Shown piece by piece: positions 6,495 to 14,804 of a DNA stretch of 64,000 bases. The notes below the pieces were generated by a model that worked only from the letters and a program-made list of their open reading frames with translations, did no database searches and was not told where the DNA came from. Each line of letters starts with the position of its first letter. The first letter of the stretch is position 1. The position numbers and the translations under genes were made by a program. The stretch is from contig JACPOK010000016.1 of the NCBI GenBank assembly GCA_016191525.1, positions 186,001-250,000 on the forward strand, written 5' to 3'. Source of the stretch: Burkholderiales bacterium (GTDB lineage Bacteria > Pseudomonadota > Gammaproteobacteria > Burkholderiales > Burkholderiaceae_C).

Positions 6495-7619
6495 ATGATC
6501 GTTTCGCCTCAATCGATGGAGTTTTCCGAGCCGCTTGCCTTGCGCAGCGGCGCGTCGATCCGTGGCTACACACTGGCCTACGAAACCTACGGCACGCTCA
6601 ACGCGGCGCGGACCAACACGGTGCTGATCTGCCACGCCCTGAACGCCTCGCACCACGTGGCCGGCAGCTACGAAGGCCAGCCCGGTTCCGAAGGCTGGTG
6701 GCACACCATGATCGGCCCGGGCAAGCCCGTGGATACCGACCGCTTCTTCGTCATCGGCGTGAACAACCTCGGCTCCTGCTTCGGCTCCACCGGCCCCATG
6801 CACGTGAACCCGGACACCGGCAAGGTCTATGGCGCCGATTTCCCCGTGGTGACGGTGGAAGACTGGGTCGATGCGCAGGCGCGCTTGCTGGATGCGCTGG
6901 GCATACAAGCGCTGGCCGCCGTGATGGGCGGCAGCCTGGGCGGCATGCAGGCGCTGTCGTGGACGCTGCAATACCCGCAGCGCGTGCGCAACGCCGTGGT
7001 GGTGGCCAGCGCACCCAACCTCACGGCCGAGAACATCGCCTTCAACGAGGTGGCGCGCCGCGCCATCGTCACGGATCCCGACTTTCACGGCGGCCATTTC
7101 TACGAACACGGCGTGATCCCCAAGCGCGGCCTGCGCATCGCGCGGATGATCGGCCACATCACCTACCTCAGCGACGACGTGATGAACGAGAAGTTCGGAC
7201 GCCAGCTGAGAGAAGGCATCGACCTCAAGTACTCGACCCAGGACATCGAATTCCAGATCGAAAGCTACCTGCGCTACCAGGGCGACAAGTTCAGCGAGTA
7301 CTTCGACGCCAACACCTACCTGCTGATCACCCGCGCGCTCGACTACTTCGACCCGGCGCTGCGGCACGAAGGCAACCTGGCCCGCGCGCTGGCGCCGGCC
7401 ACCGCCGATTTCCTGCTGGTGAGCTTCACCACCGACTGGCGCTTCTCGCCGCGCCGCAGCCGCGAGCTGGTCAAGGCGCTGCTGGACAACCGGCGCAGCG
7501 TGAGCTACGCCGAGATCGACGCGCCGCACGGCCACGATGCCTTCCTGCTGGAAGACGCGCGCTACCTGGGCGTGGTGCGGTCCTACTTCGAGCGCGTCGG
7601 CAAGGAGATCGGGCAATGA
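6495..7619 (+). CDS. metX: Homoserine O-acetyl/succinyltransferase
   Basis: Alpha/beta-hydrolase-fold acyltransferase of 374 residues that activates homoserine by O-acylation in methionine synthesis. The nucleophile elbow is GGSLGGM with Ser147; the catalytic Asp lies in [10 protein letters not shown] and the His in PHGHDAF (about residue 347). [12 protein letters not shown] and [12 protein letters not shown] are MetX family signatures. The start ([10 protein letters not shown]) matches the usual N-terminus although no Shine-Dalgarno is evident, because the terminator sits directly upstream. It is under a SAM-II riboswitch. TGA overlaps the metW ATG (ATGA). Whether acetyl- or succinyl-CoA is used cannot be decided safely from sequence alone. 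Confidence 0.95.
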   Translation: MIVSPQSMEFSEPLALRSGASIRGYTLAYETYGTLNAARTNTVLICHALNASHHVAGSYEGQPGSEGWWHTMIGPGKPVDTDRFFVIGVNNLGSCFGSTGPMHVNPDTGKVYGADFPVVTVEDWVDAQARLLDALGIQALAAVMGGSLGGMQALSWTLQYPQRVRNAVVVASAPNLTAENIAFNEVARRAIVTDPDFHGGHFYEHGVIPKRGLRIARMIGHITYLSDDVMNEKFGRQLREGIDLKYSTQDIEFQIESYLRYQGDKFSEYFDANTYLLITRALDYFDPALRHEGNLARALAPATADFLLVSFTTDWRFSPRRSRELVKALLDNRRSVSYAEIDAPHGHDAFLLEDARYLGVVRSYFERVGKEIGQ

Positions 7620-8200
7620 GCGATCACGCGACGATGGCATCAATTGCGCGGCTGGTGCCGCCCGGTTCGCGCGTGCTCGACCTGGGTTGCGGCGACGGTG
7701 CGCTGCTGGACCTGCTGCAGCGCGAGCGCGGCTGCTCGGGCTACGGTATCGAGATCGCCGACGACAACGTGCTCGCCTGCGTCAAGCGCGGCGTCAACGT
7801 CATCCAGCTCAACCTCGACGAGGGGCTGGCGATGTTCGACGACAACTCATTCGACGTGGTGCTGCAGATCGACACGCTGCAGCACCTGCGCAACACCGAA
7901 ACCATGCTGGTTGAAACGGCGCGCGTGGGCCGCGCGGGCATCGTGGCCTTTCCCAATTTCGCGCACTGGCCCAACCGCCTGTCGATCGCCCGCGGCCGCA
8001 TGCCTGTCACCAAGCGCCTGCCCTACCAGTGGTATGACACGCCGAACATCCGGGTGGGCACCTTCAAGGACTTCGAGGTGCTGGCCACCCGCAACCGGCT
8101 GGCCATCCTGGACGCCTTCGGCCTGCAGGAGGGGCGCGAAGTGCGCTTCCTGCCGAATGCCCGCGCGGGCACGGCGGTTTTCAGGTTCGAGCGGGGCTGA
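7616..8200 (+). CDS. metW: MetW methyltransferase-fold partner of MetX
   Basis: Class I SAM-dependent methyltransferase-fold protein of 194 residues, the MetW protein that accompanies MetX in proteobacteria and is needed for full homoserine acyltransferase activity. The SAM-binding motif I is VLDLGCGDG (about 22-30), followed by GYGIEI and [13 protein letters not shown]; the C-terminal part [11 protein letters not shown] and [11 protein letters not shown] is characteristic of MetW. Its ATG overlaps the metX stop and its TGA overlaps the chrA ATG, so the three genes should be translated together under the SAM-II riboswitch. Confidence 0.95.
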   Translation: MSDHATMASIARLVPPGSRVLDLGCGDGALLDLLQRERGCSGYGIEIADDNVLACVKRGVNVIQLNLDEGLAMFDDNSFDVVLQIDTLQHLRNTETMLVETARVGRAGIVAFPNFAHWPNRLSIARGRMPVTKRLPYQWYDTPNIRVGTFKDFEVLATRNRLAILDAFGLQEGREVRFLPNARAGTAVFRFERG

Positions 8201-9558
8201 TGCAGCCCGCCCCGCCCGTCGTGTCCTGGCGCGAAGCGCTGCAGTTCTGGCTCAAGCTGGGCTTCATCAGCTTCGGCGGCCCGGCCGGGCAGATCGCGAT
8301 CATGCATCGCGAGCTGGTGGAGCAAAAGCGCTGGATTTCGGAGAAGCGTTTCCTGCACGCGCTCAACTACTGCATGCTGCTGCCCGGCCCCGAGGCGCAG
8401 CAGCTGGCCACCTACATCGGCTGGCTGATGCACCGCACCTGGGGCGGCATCGCGGCGGGCGCGCTGTTCGTGCTGCCTTCGCTGTTCATCCTCATCGCCC
8501 TGAGCTGGGTCTACGTGGTGTACGGGCAGGTGGGCTGGGTTGCCGGCCTGTTCTACGGCATCAAGCCCGCGGTCGCGGCCATCGTGCTGCATGCGGTGCA
8601 CCGCATCGGCAGCCGCACGCTGAAGAGCCCAACCAGGACACCGCTGCTGTGGGCGATCGCGGTGCTGAGCTTCATCGCCATCGCCTTTCTGCACGTGCCC
8701 TTCCCCTGGGTGGTGCTGGCGGCGGCGCTCACGGGTCTCGCCGGCGCGCGTTACGCGCCTTCGCAGTTCAGCGGCGGCGCGGGGCATGGCGCGGCCAAGC
8801 AGGGCTATGGCCCGGCGCTGATCGACGACGACACGCCGACCCCGGCCCATGCGCTGTTCAGCAAGAAGCGGCTGGCGCTGGTGGTGGGCGCCGGTGCCGT
8901 GCTGTGGCTGCTGCCGATGGCGCTGCTGGTCGCCGCGGGAGGCTGGGAGGCCGCGCTCACGCAGATGGGCTGGTTCTTCACCAAGGCGGCGCTGCTGACT
9001 TTCGGCGGCGCCTATGCGGTGCTGCCCTACGTCTACCAGGGCGCGGTGGAGCAATTCCACTGGCTCACCGGCCCGCAGATGATCGACGGCCTGGCGCTGG
9101 GCGAGACCACGCCCGGCCCGCTGATCATGGTGGTGGCCTTTGTCGGCTTCCTGGGCGGCTGGACGCAGCAGGTGCTGGGCGCGCAGGCCCTGTTCGCGGG
9201 CGCGGCGCTGGCGGCGGCGGTTGTCAGCTGGTTCACCTTCCTGCCGTCGTTTGTTTTCATCCTGGCCGGCGGGCCGCTGGTGGAGGCGACCCACGGCAAG
9301 CTCGGTTTTACCGCGCCGCTGGCCGCGATCACCGCCGCGGTGGTCGGCGTCATTGCCAGCCTTGCTCTCTTTTTCATAGCGCACATAGCACAATGGGCGC
9401 CCTCTGCAGGCCTTTTCGCCTCTGAAATTGACTTCGCGGCCGTGCTGCTGGTGGCGCTGGCGGCGCTGGCGCTGTTCCGCTTCAAGGTGGGCGTGATCCC
9501 GGTCATCGCGGGCTCGGCTGCCGCCGGGCTGGCGTTGCGGCTGGCCGGCCTGGGCTGA
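8200..9558 (+). CDS. chrA: Chromate transporter ChrA (long, two-domain CHR family)
   Basis: Membrane transporter of 452 residues with two homologous CHR domains. Each half carries the typical signature: FISFGGPAGQIAIMHRE with MLLPGPEAQQLATYIGW in the first, and LLTFGGAYAVLPYVYQ with LGETTPGPLIMVVAFVG in the second. CHR proteins export chromate and may act on sulfate-like oxyanions. The ATG shares one base with the metW stop (TGATG), which ties it to the methionine operon. Near residue 393 a dispersed repeat (9374-9420) contributes the peptide IAHIAQWAPSAGLFASE in frame, at an inter-domain or loop position after a membrane helix. Confidence 0.92.
   Translation: MQPAPPVVSWREALQFWLKLGFISFGGPAGQIAIMHRELVEQKRWISEKRFLHALNYCMLLPGPEAQQLATYIGWLMHRTWGGIAAGALFVLPSLFILIALSWVYVVYGQVGWVAGLFYGIKPAVAAIVLHAVHRIGSRTLKSPTRTPLLWAIAVLSFIAIAFLHVPFPWVVLAAALTGLAGARYAPSQFSGGAGHGAAKQGYGPALIDDDTPTPAHALFSKKRLALVVGAGAVLWLLPMALLVAAGGWEAALTQMGWFFTKAALLTFGGAYAVLPYVYQGAVEQFHWLTGPQMIDGLALGETTPGPLIMVVAFVGFLGGWTQQVLGAQALFAGAALAAAVVSWFTFLPSFVFILAGGPLVEATHGKLGFTAPLAAITAAVVGVIASLALFFIAHIAQWAPSAGLFASEIDFAAVLLVALAALALFRFKVGVIPVIAGSAAAGLALRLAGLG
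9374..9420 (+). repeat. Partial copy of the dispersed GCTAT-ATAGC repeat inside chrA
   Basis: The stretch reads ATAGC, then CAATGGGCGCCC, then TCTGCAGGCCTTTTCGCC. Its 3' end CTGCAGGCCTTTT is identical to the bufC copy (3274-3286); the first GCTAT arm is lost. The reading frame of chrA stays open through it. Confidence 0.6.
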
Positions 9559-9616
9559 AAGCGCGGCGCGGCGCCCGGCGTTATCCTGTGGCCTGCTTTT
9601 TGAACGAGAGAGACAA

Positions 9617-10627
9617 ATGAACATCCTCATCACCGGCGGCTGCGGTTTCCTGGGGGCGCGGCTGGCGCGCACGCTGCTCAAGCAAGGCGCCCTGTCGCTG
9701 GCGGGCGAGCCCGCGCGGCAGATCGACCGCATCACGCTGACCGACCGCGCCGCACCGCCGGCCGACCTGGCCGGCAATCCGCGCGTTGCGTTCGTGCAGG
9801 GCGACCTGCTGGAGCTGGCCACCAGCCGGCAACTGCCGGCGGCGGGAACGCAGCTGGTGTTCCACCTGGCGGCGGCCGTCAGCGGCGAGTGCGAGGCCGA
9901 CTTCGACCTTGGCATGCGCAGCAATTACGAAGCCACGCGCGCGCTGCTGGAAGCCTGCCGCGCGCTGGGCAGCAAGCCGTCGTTCGTGTTCGCCAGCTCG
10001 CTGGCCGTGTTCGGCAACGTGCCGGGCCGGCCGCTGCCGGAGCTGATCGAGGACGAGACGCTGCCCACGCCGCAAAGCAGCTACGGCATCCAGAAATTCA
10101 TCGGCGACCAGCTGGTGGCCGACTTCGCCCGCAAGGACTTCATCCGCGGGCGCAGCGTGCGCCTGATGACGGTGAGCGTGCGGCCCGGCAAGCCCAATGG
10201 CGCGGCCTCCGGCTTCTTCAGCGGCATGATCCGCGAGCCGCTGGCCGGCGTGAAGGCGCCCTGCCCGGTGCCGCCGGAAACACTGGTGGCGCTGTCTTCG
10301 CCGGCCAACACCATCGACGGCATCATCCGCGCCGCCGAGGCGAGCGACGCCGAATGGGGCCCGCTGCTGGCGATGAACCTGCCGGCGCTGCGCACCACGG
10401 TGGGCGAGATGGCAGCCGCGCTCGAGCGCGTGGCCGGCAAGCAGGCCACCGACCTGCTGGACTGGACGCCCGACCCCGCCATCCTGAAGCTGGTGAAAAC
10501 CTGGCCGGGCAACGTGGCCGCGGCCCGCGCTTCGGCGCTGGGCCTGAACGCCGACACGGATTTCGACGCCATCGTGCGCGACTACATCCGCGAGAACCCC
10601 TCGGCCGTGAAGCTGCCGCTGCGCTGA
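9617..10627 (+). CDS. denD: D-erythronate dehydrogenase (SDR family)
   Basis: NAD(P)-dependent extended short-chain dehydrogenase of 336 residues. The nucleotide-binding motif is TGGCGFLG (6-13), the aspartate for NAD is in LTDRAAPP, and the catalytic pair is in YGIQK (near residue 156), with FVFASSLAVFG carrying the Ser. The overall pattern (VSVRPGKPNGAASGFFSGMIREPLAG) is that of DenD, which oxidises D-erythronate at C2 in four-carbon sugar-acid catabolism. The next gene is the matching isomerase OtnI. GAGAGAGA lies a few bases before the ATG. Kinase OtnK and aldolase OtnC are not in this window. Confidence 0.88.
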   Translation: MNILITGGCGFLGARLARTLLKQGALSLAGEPARQIDRITLTDRAAPPADLAGNPRVAFVQGDLLELATSRQLPAAGTQLVFHLAAAVSGECEADFDLGMRSNYEATRALLEACRALGSKPSFVFASSLAVFGNVPGRPLPELIEDETLPTPQSSYGIQKFIGDQLVADFARKDFIRGRSVRLMTVSVRPGKPNGAASGFFSGMIREPLAGVKAPCPVPPETLVALSSPANTIDGIIRAAEASDAEWGPLLAMNLPALRTTVGEMAAALERVAGKQATDLLDWTPDPAILKLVKTWPGNVAAARASALGLNADTDFDAIVRDYIRENPSAVKLPLR

Positions 10628-10642
10628 CCCGGGAAGAAGCCG

Positions 10643-11461
10643 ATGCCGCGCTTTGCCGCCAACCTTTCCTTTCTCTACCAGGAGCTGCCGCTGCTGGAGC
10701 GCTTCGAAGCAGCGGCCGCCGACGGCTTCAAGGCAGTGGAGTTCATGTTCCCCTACGAATTGGAAGCGCGCGAGCTGGCCGCGCGGCTCAAGGCCCACGG
10801 CCTGCAGCAGGTGCTGTTCAATGCCGCGCCGGGTGAATGGGCTGCCGGCGAACGGGGGCTGGCCTGCCTGCCGGGGCGCGAAGCCCCGTTTCGCGAAGGC
10901 ATCGCCAACGCGCTGCGCTACGCGCAGGCGCTGGAATGCCCACGCATCCACGTGATGGCGGGCCTGGTGCCGCAGGACATGGAGCGTGACCAGGTGCGGC
11001 CCACCTATGTGGCCAACCTGCGCTGGGCGGCGCAGCTTGCCGCGAAAGACGGCGTGGACCTCGCCATCGAGCCGATCAACACGCGTGACATCCCGCGCTT
11101 TTTCCTAAACCGGCAGGACCACGCGCATGAGCTGATCGCCGAGATCGGCGAGCCCAACGTCAAGGTGCAGATGGACCTGTACCACTGCCAGGTCGTGGAG
11201 GGCGACGTCGCCACCAAGATCCGCAACTACCTGCCCACGGGCCGCGTCGGCCATTTCCAGATCGCCGGCGCGCCGGCGCGCAATGAACCGGACACGGGCG
11301 AGCTGGACTACGGCTACTTGTTCGGCGTCATCGACGAGGTGTCGCAAAGCTGCGGCTGGCAGGGCTGGGTCGGCTGCGAGTACCGGCCGGCGGACACGCG
11401 CGCGGGCGGCACCTCGGCCGGCCTTGGCTGGATGCGCCGCTTGAACCAGGAGAAAACATGA
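10643..11461 (+). CDS. otnI: 2-oxo-tetronate isomerase (OtnI; hydroxypyruvate isomerase family)
   Basis: TIM-barrel metal-dependent isomerase of 272 residues in the hydroxypyruvate isomerase/OtnI family. Typical features are [16 protein letters not shown] at the start, [12 protein letters not shown], and metal ligands in [20 protein letters not shown] and GCEYRP. OtnI interconverts 2-dehydro- and 3-dehydro-tetronates, the step after DenD oxidation of D-erythronate, so the pair forms part of a four-carbon acid pathway. The gene follows denD by 15 bases and its stop overlaps the next ATG. A plain hydroxypyruvate isomerase role is the alternative. Confidence 0.87.
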   Translation: MPRFAANLSFLYQELPLLERFEAAAADGFKAVEFMFPYELEARELAARLKAHGLQQVLFNAAPGEWAAGERGLACLPGREAPFREGIANALRYAQALECPRIHVMAGLVPQDMERDQVRPTYVANLRWAAQLAAKDGVDLAIEPINTRDIPRFFLNRQDHAHELIAEIGEPNVKVQMDLYHCQVVEGDVATKIRNYLPTGRVGHFQIAGAPARNEPDTGELDYGYLFGVIDEVSQSCGWQGWVGCEYRPADTRAGGTSAGLGWMRRLNQEKT

Positions 11462-11817
11462 GCGCACAAACCATCAAGGGCTGGCATGCCCATGTGTATT
11501 TCGACGCGGCGACCGTGGAACGCGCCCGCGCTGTCTGCGAAGGCGCGGCGGCGCTGTTCCCGCTGAAGCTGGGCCGCATGCACGAAAAGCCCGTGGGCCC
11601 GCACCCCGACTGGAGCTGCCAGCTGGCTTTCAAGGCCGCGCTGTTCGAGCAGGTCGTGCCCTGGCTGACGCTGAACCGCGACGGCCTGGTGGTGTTCATT
11701 CACCCGTTGACGGGCAATGAGCTGGCGGACCACCGGGACCGCGCAATCTGGATGGGGGCGATACGTCCCCTGGATCTGTCCGTACTCAACGAGGAACCCG
11801 CCGAGTACGACCTCTAG
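11458..11817 (+). CDS. DOPA 4,5-dioxygenase family protein
   Basis: Small protein of 119 residues of the DOPA 4,5-dioxygenase-like family. GWHAHVYFD near the start and [12 protein letters not shown] and [16 protein letters not shown] further on supply the conserved histidines of this group. Characterised fungal and plant relatives cleave catechol rings of DOPA; in bacteria the substrate is mostly unknown. The ATG overlaps the otnI stop (ATGA), so it is co-translated with the sugar-acid enzymes even though a catechol substrate would not fit that pathway. Function is therefore assigned at family level only. Confidence 0.8.
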   Translation: MSAQTIKGWHAHVYFDAATVERARAVCEGAAALFPLKLGRMHEKPVGPHPDWSCQLAFKAALFEQVVPWLTLNRDGLVVFIHPLTGNELADHRDRAIWMGAIRPLDLSVLNEEPAEYDL

Positions 11818-11824
11818 CCCGGGC

Positions 11825-12343
11825 TCAGTCGAAGACCTGGTTGAACTGCACCGTGGCGTTCTTGGGCACCGCGATCAGGTGCGCGGGGCTCGGGCCCGAC
11901 TGGGGACAAGTGGCACCGGACGTCGGCACGTTCTCGTGCCAGTTGATGAAGGTCGGGTTCACGTTATAGACGCTGCGGATCGTCACGCTGTAGCAACCGG
12001 TGCGCGTGCCCAGGATGACGCCCACCACCATCTGCGAATTGAAATCGATCGTGGGCTTGGTGGACAGGGGCACACCCGCCTTGTGCTCGTTCCAGAAGGT
12101 GGTCCAGGCCGCATCGTCGCGGATGGCGATGAAGCGCTGGCTGGCGATGGCCGAGTTGACGGTGTCGACGGTCGCGAACGTGGAAGTGGCGGCATTGGGG
12201 TTGCTCGCACTGACGCTGGTGCTGACGCCGTCACCATTTGGCGTGGTCACGGGCGTCGCGGGGCTGTTGCCCCCGCCTCCGCACGCGACCAGCAGCGAGG
12301 TGATCGCTGCGAGGAAAGCAAAGTAAATAACGCGAAGGTTCAT
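11825..12343 (-). CDS. Lipoprotein with PrcB-like domain
   Basis: Secreted lipoprotein of 172 residues. The signal peptide ends in the lipobox LVAC at Cys21, followed by a GGGG and Ser/Thr-rich linker to about residue 60. The globular part (IASQRFIAIRDDAAWTTFW, IDFNSQMVVGVILG, CYSVTIRSVY, HLIAVPKNATVQF) resembles the PrcB C-terminal domain first described in a protease complex of spirochaetes. Two cysteines (CYSV, TCPQ) could form a disulfide. The gene stands alone. Its Shine-Dalgarno GGAGAAAC is the 3' arm of an 8-base inverted repeat. Function is unknown. Confidence 0.75.
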   Translation of the reverse strand: MNLRVIYFAFLAAITSLLVACGGGGNSPATPVTTPNGDGVSTSVSASNPNAATSTFATVDTVNSAIASQRFIAIRDDAAWTTFWNEHKAGVPLSTKPTIDFNSQMVVGVILGTRTGCYSVTIRSVYNVNPTFINWHENVPTSGATCPQSGPSPAHLIAVPKNATVQFNQVFD

Positions 12344-12346
12344 GAT

Positions 12347-12376
12347 GTTTCTCCCTGTTGCTGTTGGTGGAGAAAC
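12347..12376 (-). promoter_or_regulatory. Leader hairpin covering the ribosome site of the lipoprotein gene
   Basis: GTTTCTCC (12347-12354 on the plus strand) and GGAGAAAC (12369-12376) are perfectly complementary with a 14-base spacer. In the minus-strand transcript the GGGAGA Shine-Dalgarno, 7 bases before the ATG at 12343, is inside this stem, so the hairpin could limit translation. Confidence 0.5.
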
Positions 12377-12450
12377 ATTCTGCGATGAGGGGTAACAGCC
12401 GTGGGGCTACTGCCCGCCAGCGAATGGCGGGACTTTGCGTAGTCTGCCGC

Positions 12451-13212
12451 CTACGATCTTGACAATGCCGCGATCAGCGCCATGGCCCCGGCCGGTGCGC
12501 GCTCCTTGGCCCCGTTGATGAAATAGATGAAGGCTTCGCGCGGCTGCGGCCCGCCAGCCCATGCACGCGCACCTTGCGCCCATTGCGCAATCTGCGCCGG
12601 CGGGTACCCGGTAGCGACGTCCGCCGCGCTGCGCATGAGGCGGATGTAGGCAAAGGAGGCGCCCCCGTCGGCAATGGCCGGAAACTTTTCGGAATCGGTG
12701 TGCACGGGAACACAGCCGTATTTACGCGCCAGTTCCAGAAAAGCGGGCGTGGCAAAACTCTCGTGCCGCACGTCCAGCGCGTGGCGCAGCGCGCGGCCAT
12801 CCACCGACTTGGGCAGCAGCGCGAGGAAGCCCTCGAAGTCCTGCGGATCAAACACCTTGGTGGGCATGAACTGCCACACCAGCGGGCCCAGCTTGTCGCC
12901 CAGTTCGCTGATGCCGCTTTCCACAAAGCGGTTGATGGACTCGCCCGCATCGGCCAGCACCCGGCGGTTGGTGGCGAAGCGGTTGGCCTTCAGCGAGAAC
13001 ATGAAGCCGTCGGGCGTCTCATCGCGCCACTTAGCGAAGGTGGGCGGCTTGAAGGTGCTGTAGTAGGTGCCGTTGACCTCGATCGCGGTGAGCTGCCGGC
13101 TGGCGTAATGCAGCTCGCGGGCGTGCGGCAGGCCCTGCGGGTAGAAGTTGTTGCGCCAGGGCTCGAAAGTCCAGCCGCCAATGCCGACGCGAATGGGTTG
13201 CGGGTTGCTCAT
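12451..13212 (-). CDS. DUF72 family protein (TIM-barrel, YecE-like)
   Basis: Cytoplasmic protein of 253 residues of the DUF72/YecE family, a TIM-barrel group of unknown reaction. Family signatures are RVGIGGWTFEPWRNNFYP at the start, AIEVNGTYYSTFKPPTFAKWRDETPDGFMFSLKANR-type text near residues 45-80, ALDVRHESF and FAYIRLM. The start at 13212 has AAGGAA at a good distance and overlaps the stop of the UDP-sugar dehydrogenase-like gene (ATGA), so it is the last gene of a three-gene operon with that gene and a glycosyltransferase-like gene. That link to sugar-nucleotide metabolism is only context. Confidence 0.87.
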   Translation of the reverse strand: MSNPQPIRVGIGGWTFEPWRNNFYPQGLPHARELHYASRQLTAIEVNGTYYSTFKPPTFAKWRDETPDGFMFSLKANRFATNRRVLADAGESINRFVESGISELGDKLGPLVWQFMPTKVFDPQDFEGFLALLPKSVDGRALRHALDVRHESFATPAFLELARKYGCVPVHTDSEKFPAIADGGASFAYIRLMRSAADVATGYPPAQIAQWAQGARAWAGGPQPREAFIYFINGAKERAPAGAMALIAALSRS

Positions 13213-14018
13213 GGCTTGTTCCTTCCTTGTTCGTCGTTCCATTCCACGGCGGCGCGCAGCAGCGGCAGCTGCTGCCCGGCCAGCGCGAGCAGCGCCGCCA
13301 CGTCCTTGGGCAGGCAGGCGCCGCCAAAGCCGCGAAGCCCGTCCGGCCCGGGCACCGCCAGGTGCGAGTCGCCGACGCGCGGGTCCAGCGCGAGCAGTGC
13401 CGCCACTGCGGCGTAGTCAATGTCCAGCGCGGTGCTCGCCGCCTCCACCTGGTTGGCGAACGTGACCTTGAGCGCCAGGAAAGCGTTGGTCGCATATTTG
13501 GCGAGTTCGACCGCCGCGGCATCCGCGCGGACGATCTCCGCTTGCGGGCAAGCATGGCGCAGCACCTCGCCCAACTGTGTCAGCAGGGTTTCATCCGGCG
13601 CCGGCACGGGCAGCCCGAGCAGCACGCGGGTCGCGCCCTGCAGGTCGGCCAGTGCGCTGCCATGGCGCAGGAACTCGGGGCTGGCCACCACCGGCAGCCG
13701 GGGGTGGCGCATCGCCAGCGCCTGCGTGGTGCCCGGCGGCACTGTGCTTTTGATGACCACCAGCGGCGGCACGCCGCCCTGCTGTGACAGCCGGGCGACG
13801 ACGGATGCAAGGATGGATATGTCGGCCGCGCCGCCGGGGCCGGCCGGTGTCGGCACGCAGACAAACACGATGGCGCATTCAGCGGCCAGGCGTTCCGCTG
13901 CCAGCCCATCCGGCAGCGCCGGATCGCAGCGCAGGAGGATGTAGCGCGGCGACAGCCGCTGCGCGAGCGCCGAGCCCACGGTGCCCAGCCCCACGATGCC
14001 GATGGCCGGCCCGGTCAT
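13209..14018 (-). CDS. Short UDP-glucose/GDP-mannose dehydrogenase-like protein
   Basis: NAD-dependent nucleotide-sugar dehydrogenase homologue of only 269 residues against about 390-450 in the family. The Rossmann motif GIVGLGTVGSALA opens the protein, IKSTVPPGTT and ASPEFLRHGSALAD follow, and the central helix contains ELAKYATNAFLALKVTFANQVE. The catalytic cysteine motif GFGGACLPKD is intact. The chain stops right after the central dimerisation region (AVEWNDEQ), so the C-terminal UDP-binding domain is missing, with no trace of it in the following gene. It is coupled by ATGA to genes on both sides. Either it uses another substrate or it is a reduced form; a sequencing truncation seems unlikely. 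Confidence 0.85.
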   Translation of the reverse strand: MTGPAIGIVGLGTVGSALAQRLSPRYILLRCDPALPDGLAAERLAAECAIVFVCVPTPAGPGGAADISILASVVARLSQQGGVPPLVVIKSTVPPGTTQALAMRHPRLPVVASPEFLRHGSALADLQGATRVLLGLPVPAPDETLLTQLGEVLRHACPQAEIVRADAAAVELAKYATNAFLALKVTFANQVEAASTALDIDYAAVAALLALDPRVGDSHLAVPGPDGLRGFGGACLPKDVAALLALAGQQLPLLRAAVEWNDEQGRNKP

Positions 14019-14710
14019 GGCAGCCCCAGCGCCGGTTCGCTGAATCCACGCCGCGGCGCCGTGGATTCCGCCAGGGAATCGCCAGCGTTGATGGCGACGC
14101 CGCCCGTACAGTCCAGCACCGCCAGGCCTTGCTGGTGGCACAGCGCGCCCAGCGCCACGTCGCCGCCGTTGTGGCGCAGCGAGAGGGGCGGCCAGTCAAA
14201 GCGGCGAAACAATGCGAGCGGCGCCATGAACCAGCCGCCGGTGTTGAAAACAGTTTCGGCGGGGAAGGGCCGGCCGGTGAACCAGGGCTGTGCCCGAATC
14301 CAGGCGTGCTCCGCGTCCGACTGCGCCCGCCGGTAGACCGAGCCGGTGGTGCCTTCGGTCATCTGCGCGCGCTGGCCAACAAGGGCCAGCCAGCGCGCAA
14401 CGTCCAGGCCGCTGTCCAGGCAGGAGTCGTCGTCGAACCACATCAGGTGGGTGGCATCGCCCTGGTAGCCGTGCACCAGCCGCCGCATCATCGGGTACTT
14501 GTAGAGCTGTGGTTCGGCGCGGACCTGCTCGACGCCGGGCAGCGCCGCATCGACCAGTGCGGCGGAAGCGGCGGACACCTCGTTCAGACCCACGCGCATG
14601 TCCACCATCCCCGTCGCGCGCAGTGCGGCGAGCGACTGCGCGCAACGCCCGGCCAGCGCCGGGTAGTCGCCATAGAACAAGGCACAGACCAGGAATTTCA
14701 GCGATGCCAT
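14015..14710 (-). CDS. Glycosyltransferase-like protein
   Basis: Protein of 231 residues that looks like a family-2-type (GT-A) glycosyltransferase. LKFLVCALFYGDYPALAGRC opens a nucleotide-binding fold, THLMWFDDDSC supplies a DxD-like acidic motif, and FNTGGWFMAPLALFRRFDWPP with HNGGDVALGALCHQQG resembles the acceptor part. I use the ATG at 14710; an ATG at 14737 would add nine residues, and neither has a clear ribosome site. Its stop overlaps the start of the UDP-sugar dehydrogenase-like gene. Donor and acceptor are unknown. Confidence 0.7.
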   Translation of the reverse strand: MASLKFLVCALFYGDYPALAGRCAQSLAALRATGMVDMRVGLNEVSAASAALVDAALPGVEQVRAEPQLYKYPMMRRLVHGYQGDATHLMWFDDDSCLDSGLDVARWLALVGQRAQMTEGTTGSVYRRAQSDAEHAWIRAQPWFTGRPFPAETVFNTGGWFMAPLALFRRFDWPPLSLRHNGGDVALGALCHQQGLAVLDCTGGVAINAGDSLAESTAPRRGFSEPALGLP

Positions 14711-14804
14711 GAGCCGCACGCGGTTGAGTTGGGCCATCGTAGCCGACGGCACGCAACCGGCGTACAGTGGTGGATTGCCTTTTTTCCACAGCAGGAACCC
14801 CCCA

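Noticed and set aside
11816..11829. AGCCCGGGCT palindrome between two convergent genes as terminator
   Set aside because: Perfect palindrome without a loop and without a T tract; cannot form a usual terminator hairpin.
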